Source of the DNA: Bacteroides sp.
GTDB taxonomy: Bacteria > Bacteroidota > Bacteroidia > Bacteroidales > Bacteroidaceae
Reading direction: 5' to 3'
DNA: 64,000 nt
Assembly: GCA_019414665.1 (NCBI GenBank)
Contig: DXLO01000011.1
Span: forward strand, 10,300 to 74,299
Below, piece by piece: positions 26,066 through 34,724 of this stretch. The notes under the pieces are model-generated. The model was not told the origin of the DNA and made no database searches. It saw nothing but the letters and a program-made list of their open reading frames with translations. Position numbers and translations under genes: made by a program. Position 1 is the first letter of the stretch. Each line of letters opens with the position of its first letter.

Positions 26066-27766
26066 TTATTTCTTGTCCGGAGCAGGAGGGGTGTCGGTCG
26101 GGCGTTTCTTTCCGTCCTTGTCTACCGGTTCAAAATCCTCTTTCTCAGGTTTATTCTGTGCATTTCCTTTCGAGGAAGGATTGACAATGTTCTGATAGGT
26201 ATCATGAATGGGAAGCTTGTCTAGAATACCCAGTGCGGGAGCCACTTTGCTGACCACATTCTGCAAGAAATTGGACGTTGTGCCGTTGCCACCGTCAAAT
26301 ACAGTAACATTTCCCAGTTGGATATGTTCAAATGCCTTAACCTGTTCCGAAGCGATTTCCTTCCATTGGTCAACCATCTTGTATTGGATGGCGATTTCGG
26401 GATTGCGCTCGGCAGCCTTCACCATGGCCTCGAAACCTTCCGCTTCGGCCAGCAAGGATTTCTTCTTGCCTTCCGCTTCTGCTTCCAGTTTCATCTGGAT
26501 GGCCTTGGCTTCCGCCTGTGCTTTGGCCAGGATAGCTTCCGCTTCTGCATTTGCCTTACGTTTTATTTGCTCGGCCAATGCGTCCGCATCCAAGATGGCC
26601 TGCTGTTTGGCTATTTCGGCAGGAACAATCTTATCCGCTTTCAAGGCCTGTTCCACTTTGCGGGCTTTCGCTTCTTCTATTTCACGCTGTGCGTTTTCCT
26701 GTGCGGTGAGGACGGCAGCTTGTGTCCGGGCTTGTGCTTCACCGGCTTTTCTAGAGGCTTCCGCCTTGGTAACTTCCAGTTCCGCATTGCTTTCGGCAAC
26801 CTCTTTGGCAGCGTTATTTTGCCCGATGGCCGATTTCTTTTGTGCTTCCGCCTGCTTTATTTCCATATCGGATTGGAGCTCTGCCGTACGGCTTTCCTGT
26901 TCGGTACGCGCCTGTTCCTTGTTCACCTCCATAGAGGCGCTGGCTTTGGCGATACGTGATTCTTTTTCGGCATTTTCTTCTGCTACTTTCGATTCACGTT
27001 CCTTGTCGGCTATGGCTACTTTAATTTCCTCGTCACGTTGCGTATCGGCCAGTTGAGTGTTCTTGTCGCGGTTGGTTTCCGCTACTTTGGTGGCACGTTC
27101 TTTTTGTTGTTCCGCAATCTTGATGGCACCCAGTTTCTGTTGTTCTTCAATGTTAGCCAAGGCTTCGTTCTTGGCTTTCGCTTCGGCTTCTTTTCCCAGA
27201 TTGACGATATAATCGGCTTCATCGCGGATATCGCTGATGTTGATGTTCATCAGGTAAAGACCGAATTTCTTCAATTCGGAGTCGATGTTCTTGCGGCAGT
27301 TCTCAAGGAATGTATCACGATCACTGTTCAGTTGTTCGATGGTCATGTCGGCAATGACCAGACGCATTTGTCCGTAAACAACGTCTTTAATCAGTTCCTG
27401 TTGTGCTTCGATATTCAGTCCCAGTAAGCGTTCGGCTGCATTCTGCATAACTTCGGGCTCTGTGCTTACGGCCACAGTGATGGTAGTGGGCACATCTACG
27501 CGGATGTTTTGTTTGGAAATGGCACCGGTCAGTTTGCAGTCAATCTGCATGGGTTTCATGTTCAGGAAAGAGTATCCCTGGATAATGGGCCATACAAAAG
27601 CGGCTCCTCCGTGATACAGTTTAGCCGATTTCTTGTCGCCGGTCTTACCATATACTACCAATACCTCGTCGCTCTTGCACTTGCGGTAACGACTTAAAAT
27701 CCCGACGATGGTCAGGACGATGACAGCTACCAGAATAGCTGCATAAATGAGAATCTGCTCATCCAT
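26066..27766 (-). CDS. Flotillin-like SPFH membrane protein
   Basis: Scaffold of ordered membrane microdomains. The 566-residue protein has an N-terminal membrane anchor (about residues 5-25), the SPFH/band-7 domain (about 30-190), then a very long Glu/Ala/Lys coiled coil with E-A repeats (about 190-455), and a hydrophilic tail rich in Pro/Lys/Asp. This matches bacterial FloT/YuaG rather than HflK/C. The gene directly upstream on the same strand encodes a YuaF-like membrane protein, reproducing the known yuaF-yuaG pairing. Client proteins here are unknown. Confidence 0.9.
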   Translation of the reverse strand: MDEQILIYAAILVAVIVLTIVGILSRYRKCKSDEVLVVYGKTGDKKSAKLYHGGAAFVWPIIQGYSFLNMKPMQIDCKLTGAISKQNIRVDVPTTITVAVSTEPEVMQNAAERLLGLNIEAQQELIKDVVYGQMRLVIADMTIEQLNSDRDTFLENCRKNIDSELKKFGLYLMNINISDIRDEADYIVNLGKEAEAKAKNEALANIEEQQKLGAIKIAEQQKERATKVAETNRDKNTQLADTQRDEEIKVAIADKERESKVAEENAEKESRIAKASASMEVNKEQARTEQESRTAELQSDMEIKQAEAQKKSAIGQNNAAKEVAESNAELEVTKAEASRKAGEAQARTQAAVLTAQENAQREIEEAKARKVEQALKADKIVPAEIAKQQAILDADALAEQIKRKANAEAEAILAKAQAEAKAIQMKLEAEAEGKKKSLLAEAEGFEAMVKAAERNPEIAIQYKMVDQWKEIASEQVKAFEHIQLGNVTVFDGGNGTTSNFLQNVVSKVAPALGILDKLPIHDTYQNIVNPSSKGNAQNKPEKEDFEPVDKDGKKRPTDTPPAPDKK

Positions 27767-27791
27767 AAATGATTGCGTTTTTAGGGTTTAT

Positions 27792-28325
27792 TTAATCAAT
27801 ATAATAGATTCCTTCCTTGTAATCCTTCAGTGTGAGGATATCGCCTTCCCGGTAGCTTTTACCCTGTATGCTCCGCACGGTAAGTTCTCTTTGTGCGCCA
27901 TTGATGGCGATATAGACCACATAGTTTGTTCCTGCCTGTTCTTGTTCTTGGCAGCGGGTATATATTTCGCATTTCCTGCCTATTAATTCTTCTCCCTGTT
28001 CGGGCTTGTTTTCTTGTTTCAGCTTATAGCAGAGTTTATAAATCCAAGCTAGGACGAAGACAAAAAAGCTGCCGCTTATCACGGCGCCCAGGTAATGTAA
28101 GACAATGTAGGGAGGCTGGCATAAATACATGAACCAACCGAAACCCATGCAGAAATGAATCAGTCCTTTGAAGGAGAGTACGCTGCTCATGTCTATATCG
28201 GCGTTGCCATCGGCATTAACGTCTATGTCGGTGTCCATACTGCCGAAAAAGATGGATAAGATGAATTGCAGAAGAAAGATTCCCGTACTTACTAATGCAG
28301 CGAAAAAATATACGTTAGCTTCCAT
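27792..28325 (-). CDS. YuaF/NfeD-like membrane protein, flotillin partner
   Basis: A 177-residue inner-membrane protein. Hydrophobic segments lie near residues 5-27, 52-72 and 78-102; the C-terminal 70 residues are soluble and beta-rich (ELIGRKCEIYTRC to EGDILTLKDYKEG), consistent with the OB-fold of NfeD-like partners. An acidic loop (DTDIDVNADGNADIDM) joins the first two helices. Its position 25 nt upstream of the flotillin gene is the main functional clue. Confidence 0.78.
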   Translation of the reverse strand: MEANVYFFAALVSTGIFLLQFILSIFFGSMDTDIDVNADGNADIDMSSVLSFKGLIHFCMGFGWFMYLCQPPYIVLHYLGAVISGSFFVFVLAWIYKLCYKLKQENKPEQGEELIGRKCEIYTRCQEQEQAGTNYVVYIAINGAQRELTVRSIQGKSYREGDILTLKDYKEGIYYID

Positions 28326-28478
28326 ATATTTTGTGTTTATCTGTTTTTCAATTCACAAAATAAAGCAATTAATCCGAAAAAGCAAGAAGATAAGGGAAGA
28401 AATGTAGCTGTGTATGTACAGCTTTCGACGTTTTTTATCCGTCCGGCGGAAAGTTTTCCTAATTATGGGCATGTCTTT

Positions 28479-28524
28479 AAAAGGTTACGGGCAATCATTC
28501 TTGCGAACTATGCCCGTAGCTTTT
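28479..28524 (-). terminator. Terminator of ybeY
   Basis: AAAAGGTTACGGGCA (28479-28493) pairs with TGCCCGTAGCTTTT (28511-28524) with one bulge and a 17-nt loop, 27 nt past the ybeY stop. Confidence 0.55.
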
Positions 28525-28551
28525 ATAGGTTGTTCTGCCTTGTATGTCCTG

Positions 28552-28968
28552 TTATAGGGAAATCAATGCCAGCGCTTTGTTTTCGGCGGCTTCCATAATC
28601 TCCCGTTCACCGGGGCCTTTGTCGTTGATGCCGCACAAGTGCAGGATACCATGAATAATCACCCGGTGAAGCTCGCGGTCGTAGGGTTGCTCAAATTGTT
28701 CTGCATTGCTGCGGACAGTATCCAAGCTGATGAATAAGTCGCCGGAAATACGGTCGCCTTCACAATAGTCGAAAGTGATGATATCCGTGTAATAATCATG
28801 TTGCAGATACTGTCGGTTCACTTCCAGAATTTTATCGTCCGAACAGAAGATGTAGGCGATTTCTCCCACTCTTTTTCCATAGCAGGCGGCTACTTCTTTA
28901 ATCCATCCGGTGGTTTTTTTCTTTTTGATATCGGGCATTTTTACCCCTTCGGTTTGATAACTTATCAT
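28552..28968 (-). CDS. ybeY: Endoribonuclease YbeY
   Basis: Metal-dependent endoribonuclease in 16S rRNA 3'-end maturation and ribosome quality control. The 138-residue protein contains the zinc-binding signature HGILHLCGINDKG (H-x3-H-x5-D type), with HR just before it. Length and start are typical. It carries its own -7 box and terminator, so it is probably monocistronic. Confidence 0.95.
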   Translation of the reverse strand: MISYQTEGVKMPDIKKKKTTGWIKEVAACYGKRVGEIAYIFCSDDKILEVNRQYLQHDYYTDIITFDYCEGDRISGDLFISLDTVRSNAEQFEQPYDRELHRVIIHGILHLCGINDKGPGEREIMEAAENKALALISL

Positions 28969-28993
28969 AGGCTGATTATTTTTTTATAATGTA

Positions 28994-29001
28994 CAAAGAT
29001 A
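28994..29001 (-). promoter_or_regulatory. -7 box of ybeY
   Basis: TATCTTTG on the minus strand, perfect TAnnTTTG, 25 nt upstream of the ATG. Confidence 0.5.
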
Positions 29002-29012
29002 AGGAAAGTATT

Positions 29013-30245
29013 TCAGCCGAAGAAAAGATAACAGATAAGAATAGCTGCAATGACCCCTGCCGCATCGGCTAGCAGTCCGCAAGGAACGGCGTGGCGTGTC
29101 CTCACTATTCCTACGCTGCCGAAATATACCGCCAGAATATAAAAGGTGGTGTCTGTGGAGCCTTGGAAGATACAGGACAGTCGGCCTACAAAGGAATCGG
29201 GACCGTATGTGGTCATGGCATCTACCATCAACCCTCGTGCCCCGCTTCCGCTCAAAGGTTTCATCAGCGCCGTAGGGAGCGCTCCTACGAAATCACTGTC
29301 GATACCGCATAGCTTTACGGCGTTGCCGATACCGTCAATCAAATAGTCCATCGCACCCGATGCGCGGAAGACTCCGATACCTACCAGTATGGCTACCAGA
29401 TAAGGAATGATGCGCACGGCGGTGCTGAATCCTTCTTTGGCCCCTTCGACAAAGGAGTCATAGACATTGATTCTTTTTCTGATCCCTGCCACAATAAAGC
29501 CGATGATGATAAGGAATAGGAAAACATTGGCGAAAGTGGTGGAGTAAATATCTATCTGATCTCGTGACAAGGTATTGAAGAAATAAATAATTCCTGCTAC
29601 CAGCAAACTCATTCCTCCTAAAAAGAGGAGGATAGTGCGGTTAAACAGATTGATTCTCTGATAAATACTTACTGCTACAATGCCTGCCAAAGTGGAGAAG
29701 AAGGTTGCCAGCAGGATGGGTACAAATATATCTGTAGGTTGGGTTGCTCCCAGCTGTGCACGATATACCATGATGCTGATAGGAATCAGTGTAAGCCCTG
29801 ATGTATTCAGTACCAGAAACATGATCATGGGATTGCTGGCAGTATCTTTCTTGGGGTTCAATTCTTGCAGGCCCTCCATTGCTTTCAGTCCTAAGGGAGT
29901 GGCGGCATTATCCAGCCCCAGCATATTGGCCGCCAGGTTCATAAAGATACTGCCTGTTACTGGATGTCCTTTGGGAATATCGGGAAAAAGTTTGCTGAAC
30001 AGAGGTCCCAGCAATCGGGAAAACAGAGTGATGACTCCGCCCTGTTCACCTATTCTCATGATACCCAGCCAAAGAGAAAGGACACCGGTCAGTCCCAATG
30101 AAATCTCAAAAGCGGTTTTGGAGGAATTGAAAGTAGAGTTGATAATTTCGGGAAACACTTGTGTGTCGCCAAGGAAAACGAGTCGCATCAACGCTACTAC
30201 GAAGGCTATCAGAAAAAAGGCTATCCAAATGTAGTTCAGAACCAT
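29013..30245 (-). CDS. SpmA-SpmB fusion, nucleoside-recognition (Gate) membrane protein
   Basis: A 410-residue polytopic membrane protein with two Gate/nucleoside-recognition halves. The N-terminal half resembles spore maturation protein A (NLAANMLGLDNAATPLGLKAM), the C-terminal half SpmB (FVGALPTALMKPLSGSGARG and FQGSTDTTFYILAVYFGSV). In Firmicutes these are separate genes; Bacteroidales do not sporulate, so a transport-like role is likely but the substrate is unknown. ATG 30245 is chosen because the longer TTG frame begins in the promoter box. Confidence 0.88.
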   Translation of the reverse strand: MVLNYIWIAFFLIAFVVALMRLVFLGDTQVFPEIINSTFNSSKTAFEISLGLTGVLSLWLGIMRIGEQGGVITLFSRLLGPLFSKLFPDIPKGHPVTGSIFMNLAANMLGLDNAATPLGLKAMEGLQELNPKKDTASNPMIMFLVLNTSGLTLIPISIMVYRAQLGATQPTDIFVPILLATFFSTLAGIVAVSIYQRINLFNRTILLFLGGMSLLVAGIIYFFNTLSRDQIDIYSTTFANVFLFLIIIGFIVAGIRKRINVYDSFVEGAKEGFSTAVRIIPYLVAILVGIGVFRASGAMDYLIDGIGNAVKLCGIDSDFVGALPTALMKPLSGSGARGLMVDAMTTYGPDSFVGRLSCIFQGSTDTTFYILAVYFGSVGIVRTRHAVPCGLLADAAGVIAAILICYLFFG

Positions 30246-30274
30246 ATCGCTAGTTTTATTAGTAATAACTCGGA

Positions 30275-30282
30275 CAAAAGTA
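30275..30282 (-). promoter_or_regulatory. -7 box of the SpmAB-fusion gene
   Basis: TACTTTTG on the minus strand, perfect TAnnTTTG, 29 nt upstream of ATG 30245. Confidence 0.5.
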
Positions 30283-30749
30283 GTCAATTTATTCGTTTTT
30301 GAATTAGAAAAGATTCAATTCTCTTATTTTTATTTCCAATCTTTGTTTGAACACGATAGCAAAATAGTATGAAATGATTTTAAGGGCAAACTACTCTCTC
30401 ATTTGATTATTTCGATGAACGGGACGAGAAGGAAGCGTTTAAGCGATTCTCGTGAGTTTAAAGAATATCAAAAAGAGTAAAAAAGACGTTTGGTAGTTTG
30501 CTATTTGTCGGGTATATAAAGAAAAATGTTTTTTATGGATTTAAATATGCTTTGAAATGGATACTAATGAAATGTAAAATAACTCTTGGAATAAGTCTGT
30601 TCTAGAAGAAACGGATAATATAAGAATCGAAATAGTTAGGAAAAAGAGTTTTGTTGGTCGGATCTGATAATAAAAGGTTATATTTGTGCAAATATGCAGT
30701 GTGAATTCTGTAGTAGAAGGAAGGCATTGACGTAATAACAAGTAATAAG
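30283..30749. other. Gene-free region upstream of the dinD remnant
   Basis: No supportable gene. GCAAACTAC (30386-30394) is repeated inverted at 30493-30501, and a promoter-like GTTG-N21-TATATTTG lies at 30654-30686 pointing toward the dinD remnant. Otherwise degenerate AT-rich sequence, perhaps residue of the lost 5' part of dinD. Confidence 0.4.
30654..30686 (+). promoter_or_regulatory. Promoter-like sequence before the dinD remnant
   Basis: GTTG (30654-30657), 21-nt spacer, TATATTTG (30679-30686). The box also forms part of a small palindrome, ATATTTG-TG-CAAATAT. Confidence 0.4.
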
Positions 30750-31026
30750 AGGGGGGAATATGTGGCCTACCATTTTGCTGATGTCAGCAAAATGGTTTCT
30801 GTGGGGGCTGGTGCAGAAAGAGAGATAGATGATATCTATTTTACCCGTTATGCCTGTTATTTGACTGCTCAAAACGGTGATGCGCGTAAACCGGCTATAG
30901 CTTTTGCTCAAAACTACTATGATGGTAAGCCGAGGAATCTATCCGGAACAATTGCCTGCAGGCGAAGATTTAAAGAAAGTGGAACGCCGTTTGAAATCAG
31001 AAGAAAAGAAAATAACTAAGAAATAA
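30750..31026 (+). pseudogene. dinD: dinD (DNA-damage-inducible protein D) remnant
   Basis: The frame from about 30750 encodes YHFADVSKMVSVGAGAEREI, then DDIYFTRYACYLTAQNGDAR and KPAIAFAQNYYD, a near-verbatim piece of the central DinD domain. The sequence then jumps out of frame to RGIYPEQLPAGEDLKKVERR and LKSEEKKITKK (stop 31024-31026), which I recognise as the DinD C-terminus. The N-terminal ~70 residues and the middle are missing. This is therefore an internally deleted, frameshifted relic. Intact DinD is an LexA-controlled protein of unclear function; no LexA box was recognised here. Confidence 0.75.
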
Positions 31027-31049
31027 TGAAGGAACCGCTTGAGGAGAAA

Positions 31050-31805
31050 CTATAAATGAGCTGAAACGGTTTGCTCACTTTCACATGCTTCAGTAAATAA
31101 TTCTTGTGATGTCTGGTTAGGCAAAATAGAGCTTTTAGCCATATACTCTTTATTATTGGCATAGATAAAGAGTACGCTTCCCCCTTTTATCGTATTGATA
31201 ATAGGTTTGGTCAGTGCCTGTGGCAAAGCCGGACAACCGAAGCTTCGTCCCAGTCTGCCTGATTTGCAGACGGAAGGGTTGGCGTATGCGGCGCCATGAA
31301 CTACGATGGCACGTTCACGGGCCCGGTCATTGATTCCTTTTTCCAGCCCGTCCAATAAAAGGGAGTATCCGTTTCTGCCTTGATAAGTGTTTCCGGTAAG
31401 ATAGAAGCCGAGGGAACTTTTATAAGAGCCGACTTCGTTGGAGAAAGAGGTAGCATAGTTCTCGCCGCTGTTTTTCCCATGAGAGACCACTGATGAGTAT
31501 AGCATCTTTTTCTGTTCCATGTCAAAGACAAACAAACGTTTTTCGGTAGAGGATTTGGTGAAATCAATCAATGTCAGTATGGATTTGCTTTTTTGTTTAA
31601 TCAAGTTGTATCCTGCCACAGCCTGTCGGAATGCCAGGAAATTGACCACCCCTCCCAATTGCATATCTTCGAATAATTGTTCGCCGTCCATTTTTTGAGG
31701 TGCAGGGACAGATGTAGCAACTTTCTTTTCGGGTGTAGCCGTCCGGGTCGATACATTGCTCGACGGAAAGAGGAATAGGAACAGGAGTAAAAAAGCTTTC
31801 TGCAT
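31050..31805 (-). CDS. Murein L,D-transpeptidase catalytic-domain family protein
   Basis: A 251-residue secreted protein with a signal peptide (MQKAFLLLFLFLFPSSNV). The catalytic region has VVHGAAYANP and GRLGRSFGCPAL, giving the His and the SFGC cysteine of the YkuD-like murein L,D-transpeptidase family, which act on peptidoglycan stem peptides in the periplasm. ATG 31805 is preferred because the longer frame starts with a non-signal segment. The next gene upstream on the same strand is another L,D-transpeptidase-type protein, separated by 44 nt containing a promoter box. Confidence 0.85.
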   Translation of the reverse strand: MQKAFLLLFLFLFPSSNVSTRTATPEKKVATSVPAPQKMDGEQLFEDMQLGGVVNFLAFRQAVAGYNLIKQKSKSILTLIDFTKSSTEKRLFVFDMEQKKMLYSSVVSHGKNSGENYATSFSNEVGSYKSSLGFYLTGNTYQGRNGYSLLLDGLEKGINDRARERAIVVHGAAYANPSVCKSGRLGRSFGCPALPQALTKPIINTIKGGSVLFIYANNKEYMAKSSILPNQTSQELFTEACESEQTVSAHL

Positions 31806-31832
31806 ACGTATGGAAAAACTGGATAACGGGTG

Positions 31833-31840
31833 CAAAGTTA
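31833..31840 (-). promoter_or_regulatory. -7 box of the murein L,D-transpeptidase gene
   Basis: TAACTTTG on the minus strand, perfect TAnnTTTG, 27 nt upstream of ATG 31805. Confidence 0.5.
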
Positions 31841-31849
31841 CGCACATTT

Positions 31850-32872
31850 CTATTCCAAAACAAATATAATCGTCTCATTAACAGGTGCCCATTCGAAAAT
31901 AAACTTGGCATGAGAGGTGGCATTTCTTACACACATATGTGAGCGGGGGATGGTACCCAACGTATAACTGTATTCTATGATCCCTGTTGCCGGTGCATTG
32001 GTGGGTACTCCGTGAATATAACCACCATTATTGAAACGGCTGGCGTAAGGTGCAAAACCACCGGTGGCGGCAGAACCGTCTTTTAGAAAAATCATCTTGG
32101 TCTTTTTCTCTTGCAGAACGAACATACCCAATGGAGTTTCTTGGGCGTATGGAGGACGATGTTGTCCTGTTGTAGCAGGATTCATGCTACGTATCAGCCA
32201 GTAGCCCCTTTCTTTCCGTTCCAAAGTAGTTATATTCTGATTATGGCGGTCTATAAAAATAGCTTTGTTGAACACTACGCTGTCGGGAATCAGTTTTATA
32301 TATTTTGTCGGAGCATACCATTCGCCACCTATAAAGACAGGTTCTACTTTGGTGAACTTTCCTTCCTCACCTAGGTGACGGGTAAGAAGTCCATCCAGTC
32401 CGTAGCGTTCGGCAGTAAGGGTGTCATCTGTTAGGAAAAGAGGAATTCCCTGATAGCGTTCCACTCCCAATGTGTCGGCTATCCGTTTGTATGCATCCCT
32501 TTTAAAACTTTTCACTAAAGGCGCTTCTCCGTTCCGGTTTTTATAATTCTGTAAGATGCACCATTGTGCCGGCTTTTTTCGAATATTCTCCAACAATGCC
32601 AGCCGCTCCTTTATTTTCTCCCATTGGAAATGGCGGGTGGTGTCTTTATAAGGATAGGTATCCTTCAAAGTATGTTTATCATACAGCAGTTCCTTGTCAA
32701 GCCTGATGTCTTCGGGTTTGATATCTTTTTCTACAATCTCGGTGATGGCTTCTGTCACAGTATTGTGTACCTCTGTTATCACTTCCTTAATTTCGCTATT
32801 TGCTTTCGAGGTACACGAGCAGATTGTACAGAAACCGGTCAATAAATATATGAATTCTATTCTTTTCATCAT
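31850..32872 (-). CDS. L,D-transpeptidase (YkuD) lipoprotein
   Basis: A 340-residue lipoprotein (SpII signal with Cys in TICSCTSKAN). The C-terminal YkuD domain contains IHGVPTNAP and SHMCVRN, matching the family H-G and S-H-x-C-[VI]-R motifs with the catalytic Cys present. It should form or exchange 3-3 cross-links or attach proteins to peptidoglycan. ATG 32872 (next ATG 32869) is chosen; the ORF opens at a GTG two codons earlier. It has its own -7 box. Confidence 0.85.
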   Translation of the reverse strand: MMKRIEFIYLLTGFCTICSCTSKANSEIKEVITEVHNTVTEAITEIVEKDIKPEDIRLDKELLYDKHTLKDTYPYKDTTRHFQWEKIKERLALLENIRKKPAQWCILQNYKNRNGEAPLVKSFKRDAYKRIADTLGVERYQGIPLFLTDDTLTAERYGLDGLLTRHLGEEGKFTKVEPVFIGGEWYAPTKYIKLIPDSVVFNKAIFIDRHNQNITTLERKERGYWLIRSMNPATTGQHRPPYAQETPLGMFVLQEKKTKMIFLKDGSAATGGFAPYASRFNNGGYIHGVPTNAPATGIIEYSYTLGTIPRSHMCVRNATSHAKFIFEWAPVNETIIFVLE

Positions 32873-32898
32873 AGACACAGGTTTGTGGCTTTCTTCTA

Positions 32899-32906
32899 CA
32901 AATATA
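32899..32906 (-). promoter_or_regulatory. -7 box of the YkuD lipoprotein gene
   Basis: TATATTTG on the minus strand, perfect TAnnTTTG, 26 nt upstream of ATG 32872. Confidence 0.5.
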
Positions 32907-33076
32907 ATTCTTTAAAAGGAATAAACATGCGTTTTTGTTTTTAAATGCAGTGAAAAATTCCTGTTTCTTTGAACAATCTCCCCTATTGCATACCTTATAA
33001 AGGACCGCTGGGAATAATCGTTTATCTTGGCTTGAGGTTTTTACAGAAAAAAAGAATCAACTTAAAAACAAGTATT

Positions 33077-34015
33077 ATGGTGGAATCAACTAGAGTAAGA
33101 AGTAAAAGATTATCCTTTTCAGGTAAGAAGACACTGTCTTCCTTTATGCAAGTGAATATTGCCAGTCTGAGACAATCGGGAAAATTGCGTACCAGTGAGA
33201 CGTATAGAGCTACACTGAACAGTTTTATGAAATTTATGGATGGCAAGGATGTTCTGTTGAGCAATATGGATGCCGAGTTGATGATGGGGTATGAAACTTA
33301 TTTAAAGGAGCAGGGAGCAAGTATGAACACCGTTTCTTTTTATATGCGTATTTTGCGTGCAACGTATAATCGTGCAGTAGATAAAGGGGTGATCAGACAG
33401 CGTTTTCCTTTTAAGCACGTCTATACGGGAGTGGAAAAAACGGTGAAGCGGGCCATTTCTTTTAAAGTAATCAGACAACTGAAGGAGATGGATTTAAGTC
33501 ACTCTCAGTCAATGGAGTTTGCGCGTGATATGTTTATGTTCAGCTTTTATACCCGGGGAATGTCATTTGTGGACATGGCTTTTCTTAAAAAAACAGATTT
33601 AAATAATGGTATGCTGATTTATAGAAGAAAGAAAACCGGTCAGTTGCTTTCCATCAGATGGGAGAAATGCATGCAGGATATAGTGGATAAATATCCCGGA
33701 AACTATTCGACTTATCTTCTTCCTATTATAATTCATATCAGGAAAGATGAAAGATTGCAATATAAAAATTCAATTTGCTTGGTGAACAGAAGGCTAAAAG
33801 AAATAGGGAAAAAGTTGGGGCTTGTTCATCCTTTGACTATGTATGTGGCGCGCCATTCATGGGCCAGTGTTGCCAGAGGCAAACATATTCCTCTTTCTGT
33901 GATAAGTGAAGGGATGGGACATGATTCGGAAAAAACGACTTTGATTTATCTGGCAGCATTGGATACCACCGTGATAGACAAAGCGAATATGGTGGTGCTG
34001 AGGGAATTCTTGTGA
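33077..34015 (+). CDS. Tyrosine recombinase, probable DNA invertase of the adjacent segment
   Basis: A 312-residue site-specific recombinase. An N-terminal SAM-like arm/core-binding domain (SETYRATLNSFMKFM) is followed by the catalytic domain with YTRGMSFVDMAFL (Arg I), a central RRKKTGQ (Lys), YVARHSWAS (Arg II, His), GHDSEKTT (His/Trp position) and the nucleophile in IYLAAL. This is the usual Bacteroides invertase/integrase pattern. ATG 33077 follows a TATCTTGG box (33023-33030, one mismatch). Immediately downstream lies a 160-bp segment bounded by inverted repeats, which is its most plausible substrate (inference). Confidence 0.9.
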   Translation: MVESTRVRSKRLSFSGKKTLSSFMQVNIASLRQSGKLRTSETYRATLNSFMKFMDGKDVLLSNMDAELMMGYETYLKEQGASMNTVSFYMRILRATYNRAVDKGVIRQRFPFKHVYTGVEKTVKRAISFKVIRQLKEMDLSHSQSMEFARDMFMFSFYTRGMSFVDMAFLKKTDLNNGMLIYRRKKTGQLLSIRWEKCMQDIVDKYPGNYSTYLLPIIIHIRKDERLQYKNSICLVNRRLKEIGKKLGLVHPLTMYVARHSWASVARGKHIPLSVISEGMGHDSEKTTLIYLAALDTTVIDKANMVVLREFL

Positions 34016-34048
34016 TAATAGGGTAAAGATATTGTTTCTTGTCAAAAA

Positions 34049-34075
34049 GAGGATATCATATCACAAGGTATCCTC
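34049..34075 (+). terminator. Weak terminator after the recombinase gene
   Basis: GAGGATA (34049-34055) pairs with TATCCTC (34069-34075), 13-nt loop, then CATTTGACG. Low-stability hairpin. Confidence 0.35.
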
Positions 34076-34542
34076 CATTTGACGGGATCAGTGTGTCTAG
34101 TATTTTGCTTAATAAATGTGTGTTTGTTCTCTCTAAAGATGATAGCACTTTCTGATGTGGCTGAGTTGAATATGTTTGTTGCAAGGTCGGCACAGCCTAT
34201 GATCTCTTTATTGTTATCTTTTGTCAGAAGATACCTTATAGTAAAGGAGAATCGGATTACAGATAGATTTTGAAACAATTGCCATAAACCATTATGCTGT
34301 TTTTGTCCACCTATTTGTTATGAAAAAATATCAGCTTCCAAATATTCAATATTTTTCCGTAATATGACAATTGTCATAGGTTTGTTTTTTTATGTGAATT
34401 ATAGCTGATACAACTATTTTTTAATAGACAAACTTGAATAAAAGAAAAGGCAAAGTTTACTTGGGTTTTATTCTTTGATTTTGGAGATAATCCTCTTATT
34501 ACAAGAACTTTATAGAAAAAATACTAAGTTGGAATATTATAT
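34076..34542. other. Gene-free AT-rich region between recombinase and invertible segment
   Basis: Very AT-rich. It holds a perfect 14-bp palindrome ATGACAATTGTCAT at 34364-34377 and an 8-bp inverted pair TATCAGCT (34329-34336) / AGCTGATA (34403-34410). Possible operator or recombinase accessory sites; no convincing gene on either strand. Confidence 0.5.
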
Positions 34543-34564
34543 ATCTCTTATTAAGAGATATATA
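34543..34564 (+). repeat. Left inverted repeat of the putative invertible promoter segment
   Basis: ATCTCTTATTAAGAGATATA plus TA, an exact 22-bp reverse complement of 34725-34746. The repeat lies within a 27-bp odd-centred palindrome (34538-34564), so each recombination site has internal dyad symmetry. Confidence 0.85.
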
Positions 34565-34724
34565 TTTTGTCGCAAATTTAAGCAAAGTTTTGAGAATTAG
34601 AACAATTTAGCAAGGAAATTTAATAATTGATTCAAAAAAAACGTTTTCTGAATACATGATTTAGTCTTTCAAAGTATTCTTGTGTGAATGTATTTTGTTG
34701 ATTTATAATGTGTTATATATCTCT
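34565..34724. other. Putative 160-bp invertible promoter segment
   Basis: Flanked by perfect 22-bp inverted repeats and next to a tyrosine recombinase gene. It contains a -7 box on the minus strand 8 nt from the left repeat and no perfect TAnnTTTG on the plus strand. In the present orientation the promoter points away from the HTH and surface-lipoprotein genes; inversion would place it just upstream of them. Confidence 0.7.
34573..34580 (-). promoter_or_regulatory. -7 box inside the invertible segment, pointing away from the surface-protein genes
   Basis: TAAATTTG on the minus strand, perfect TAnnTTTG. A TTGT lies 21 nt upstream as a plausible -33 box. Predicted start near 34566, at the inner edge of the left repeat. 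Confidence 0.55.

Noticed and set aside
26208..27056. A 282-codon open frame antisense to the flotillin gene
   Set aside because: It is the shadow of the Ala/Glu/Lys coiled coil, gives a Ser/Ala/Phe/Cys-biased translation with no family resemblance, and the sense gene is certain.
33077..34015. Integrase of a prophage or conjugative element
   Set aside because: No phage or conjugation genes follow, no tRNA attachment site is visible, and inverted repeats flank a promoter segment instead.
34042..34278. Frames on both strands just after the recombinase gene
   Set aside because: Low-complexity AT-rich translations without motifs or signals; one overlaps the terminator hairpin.
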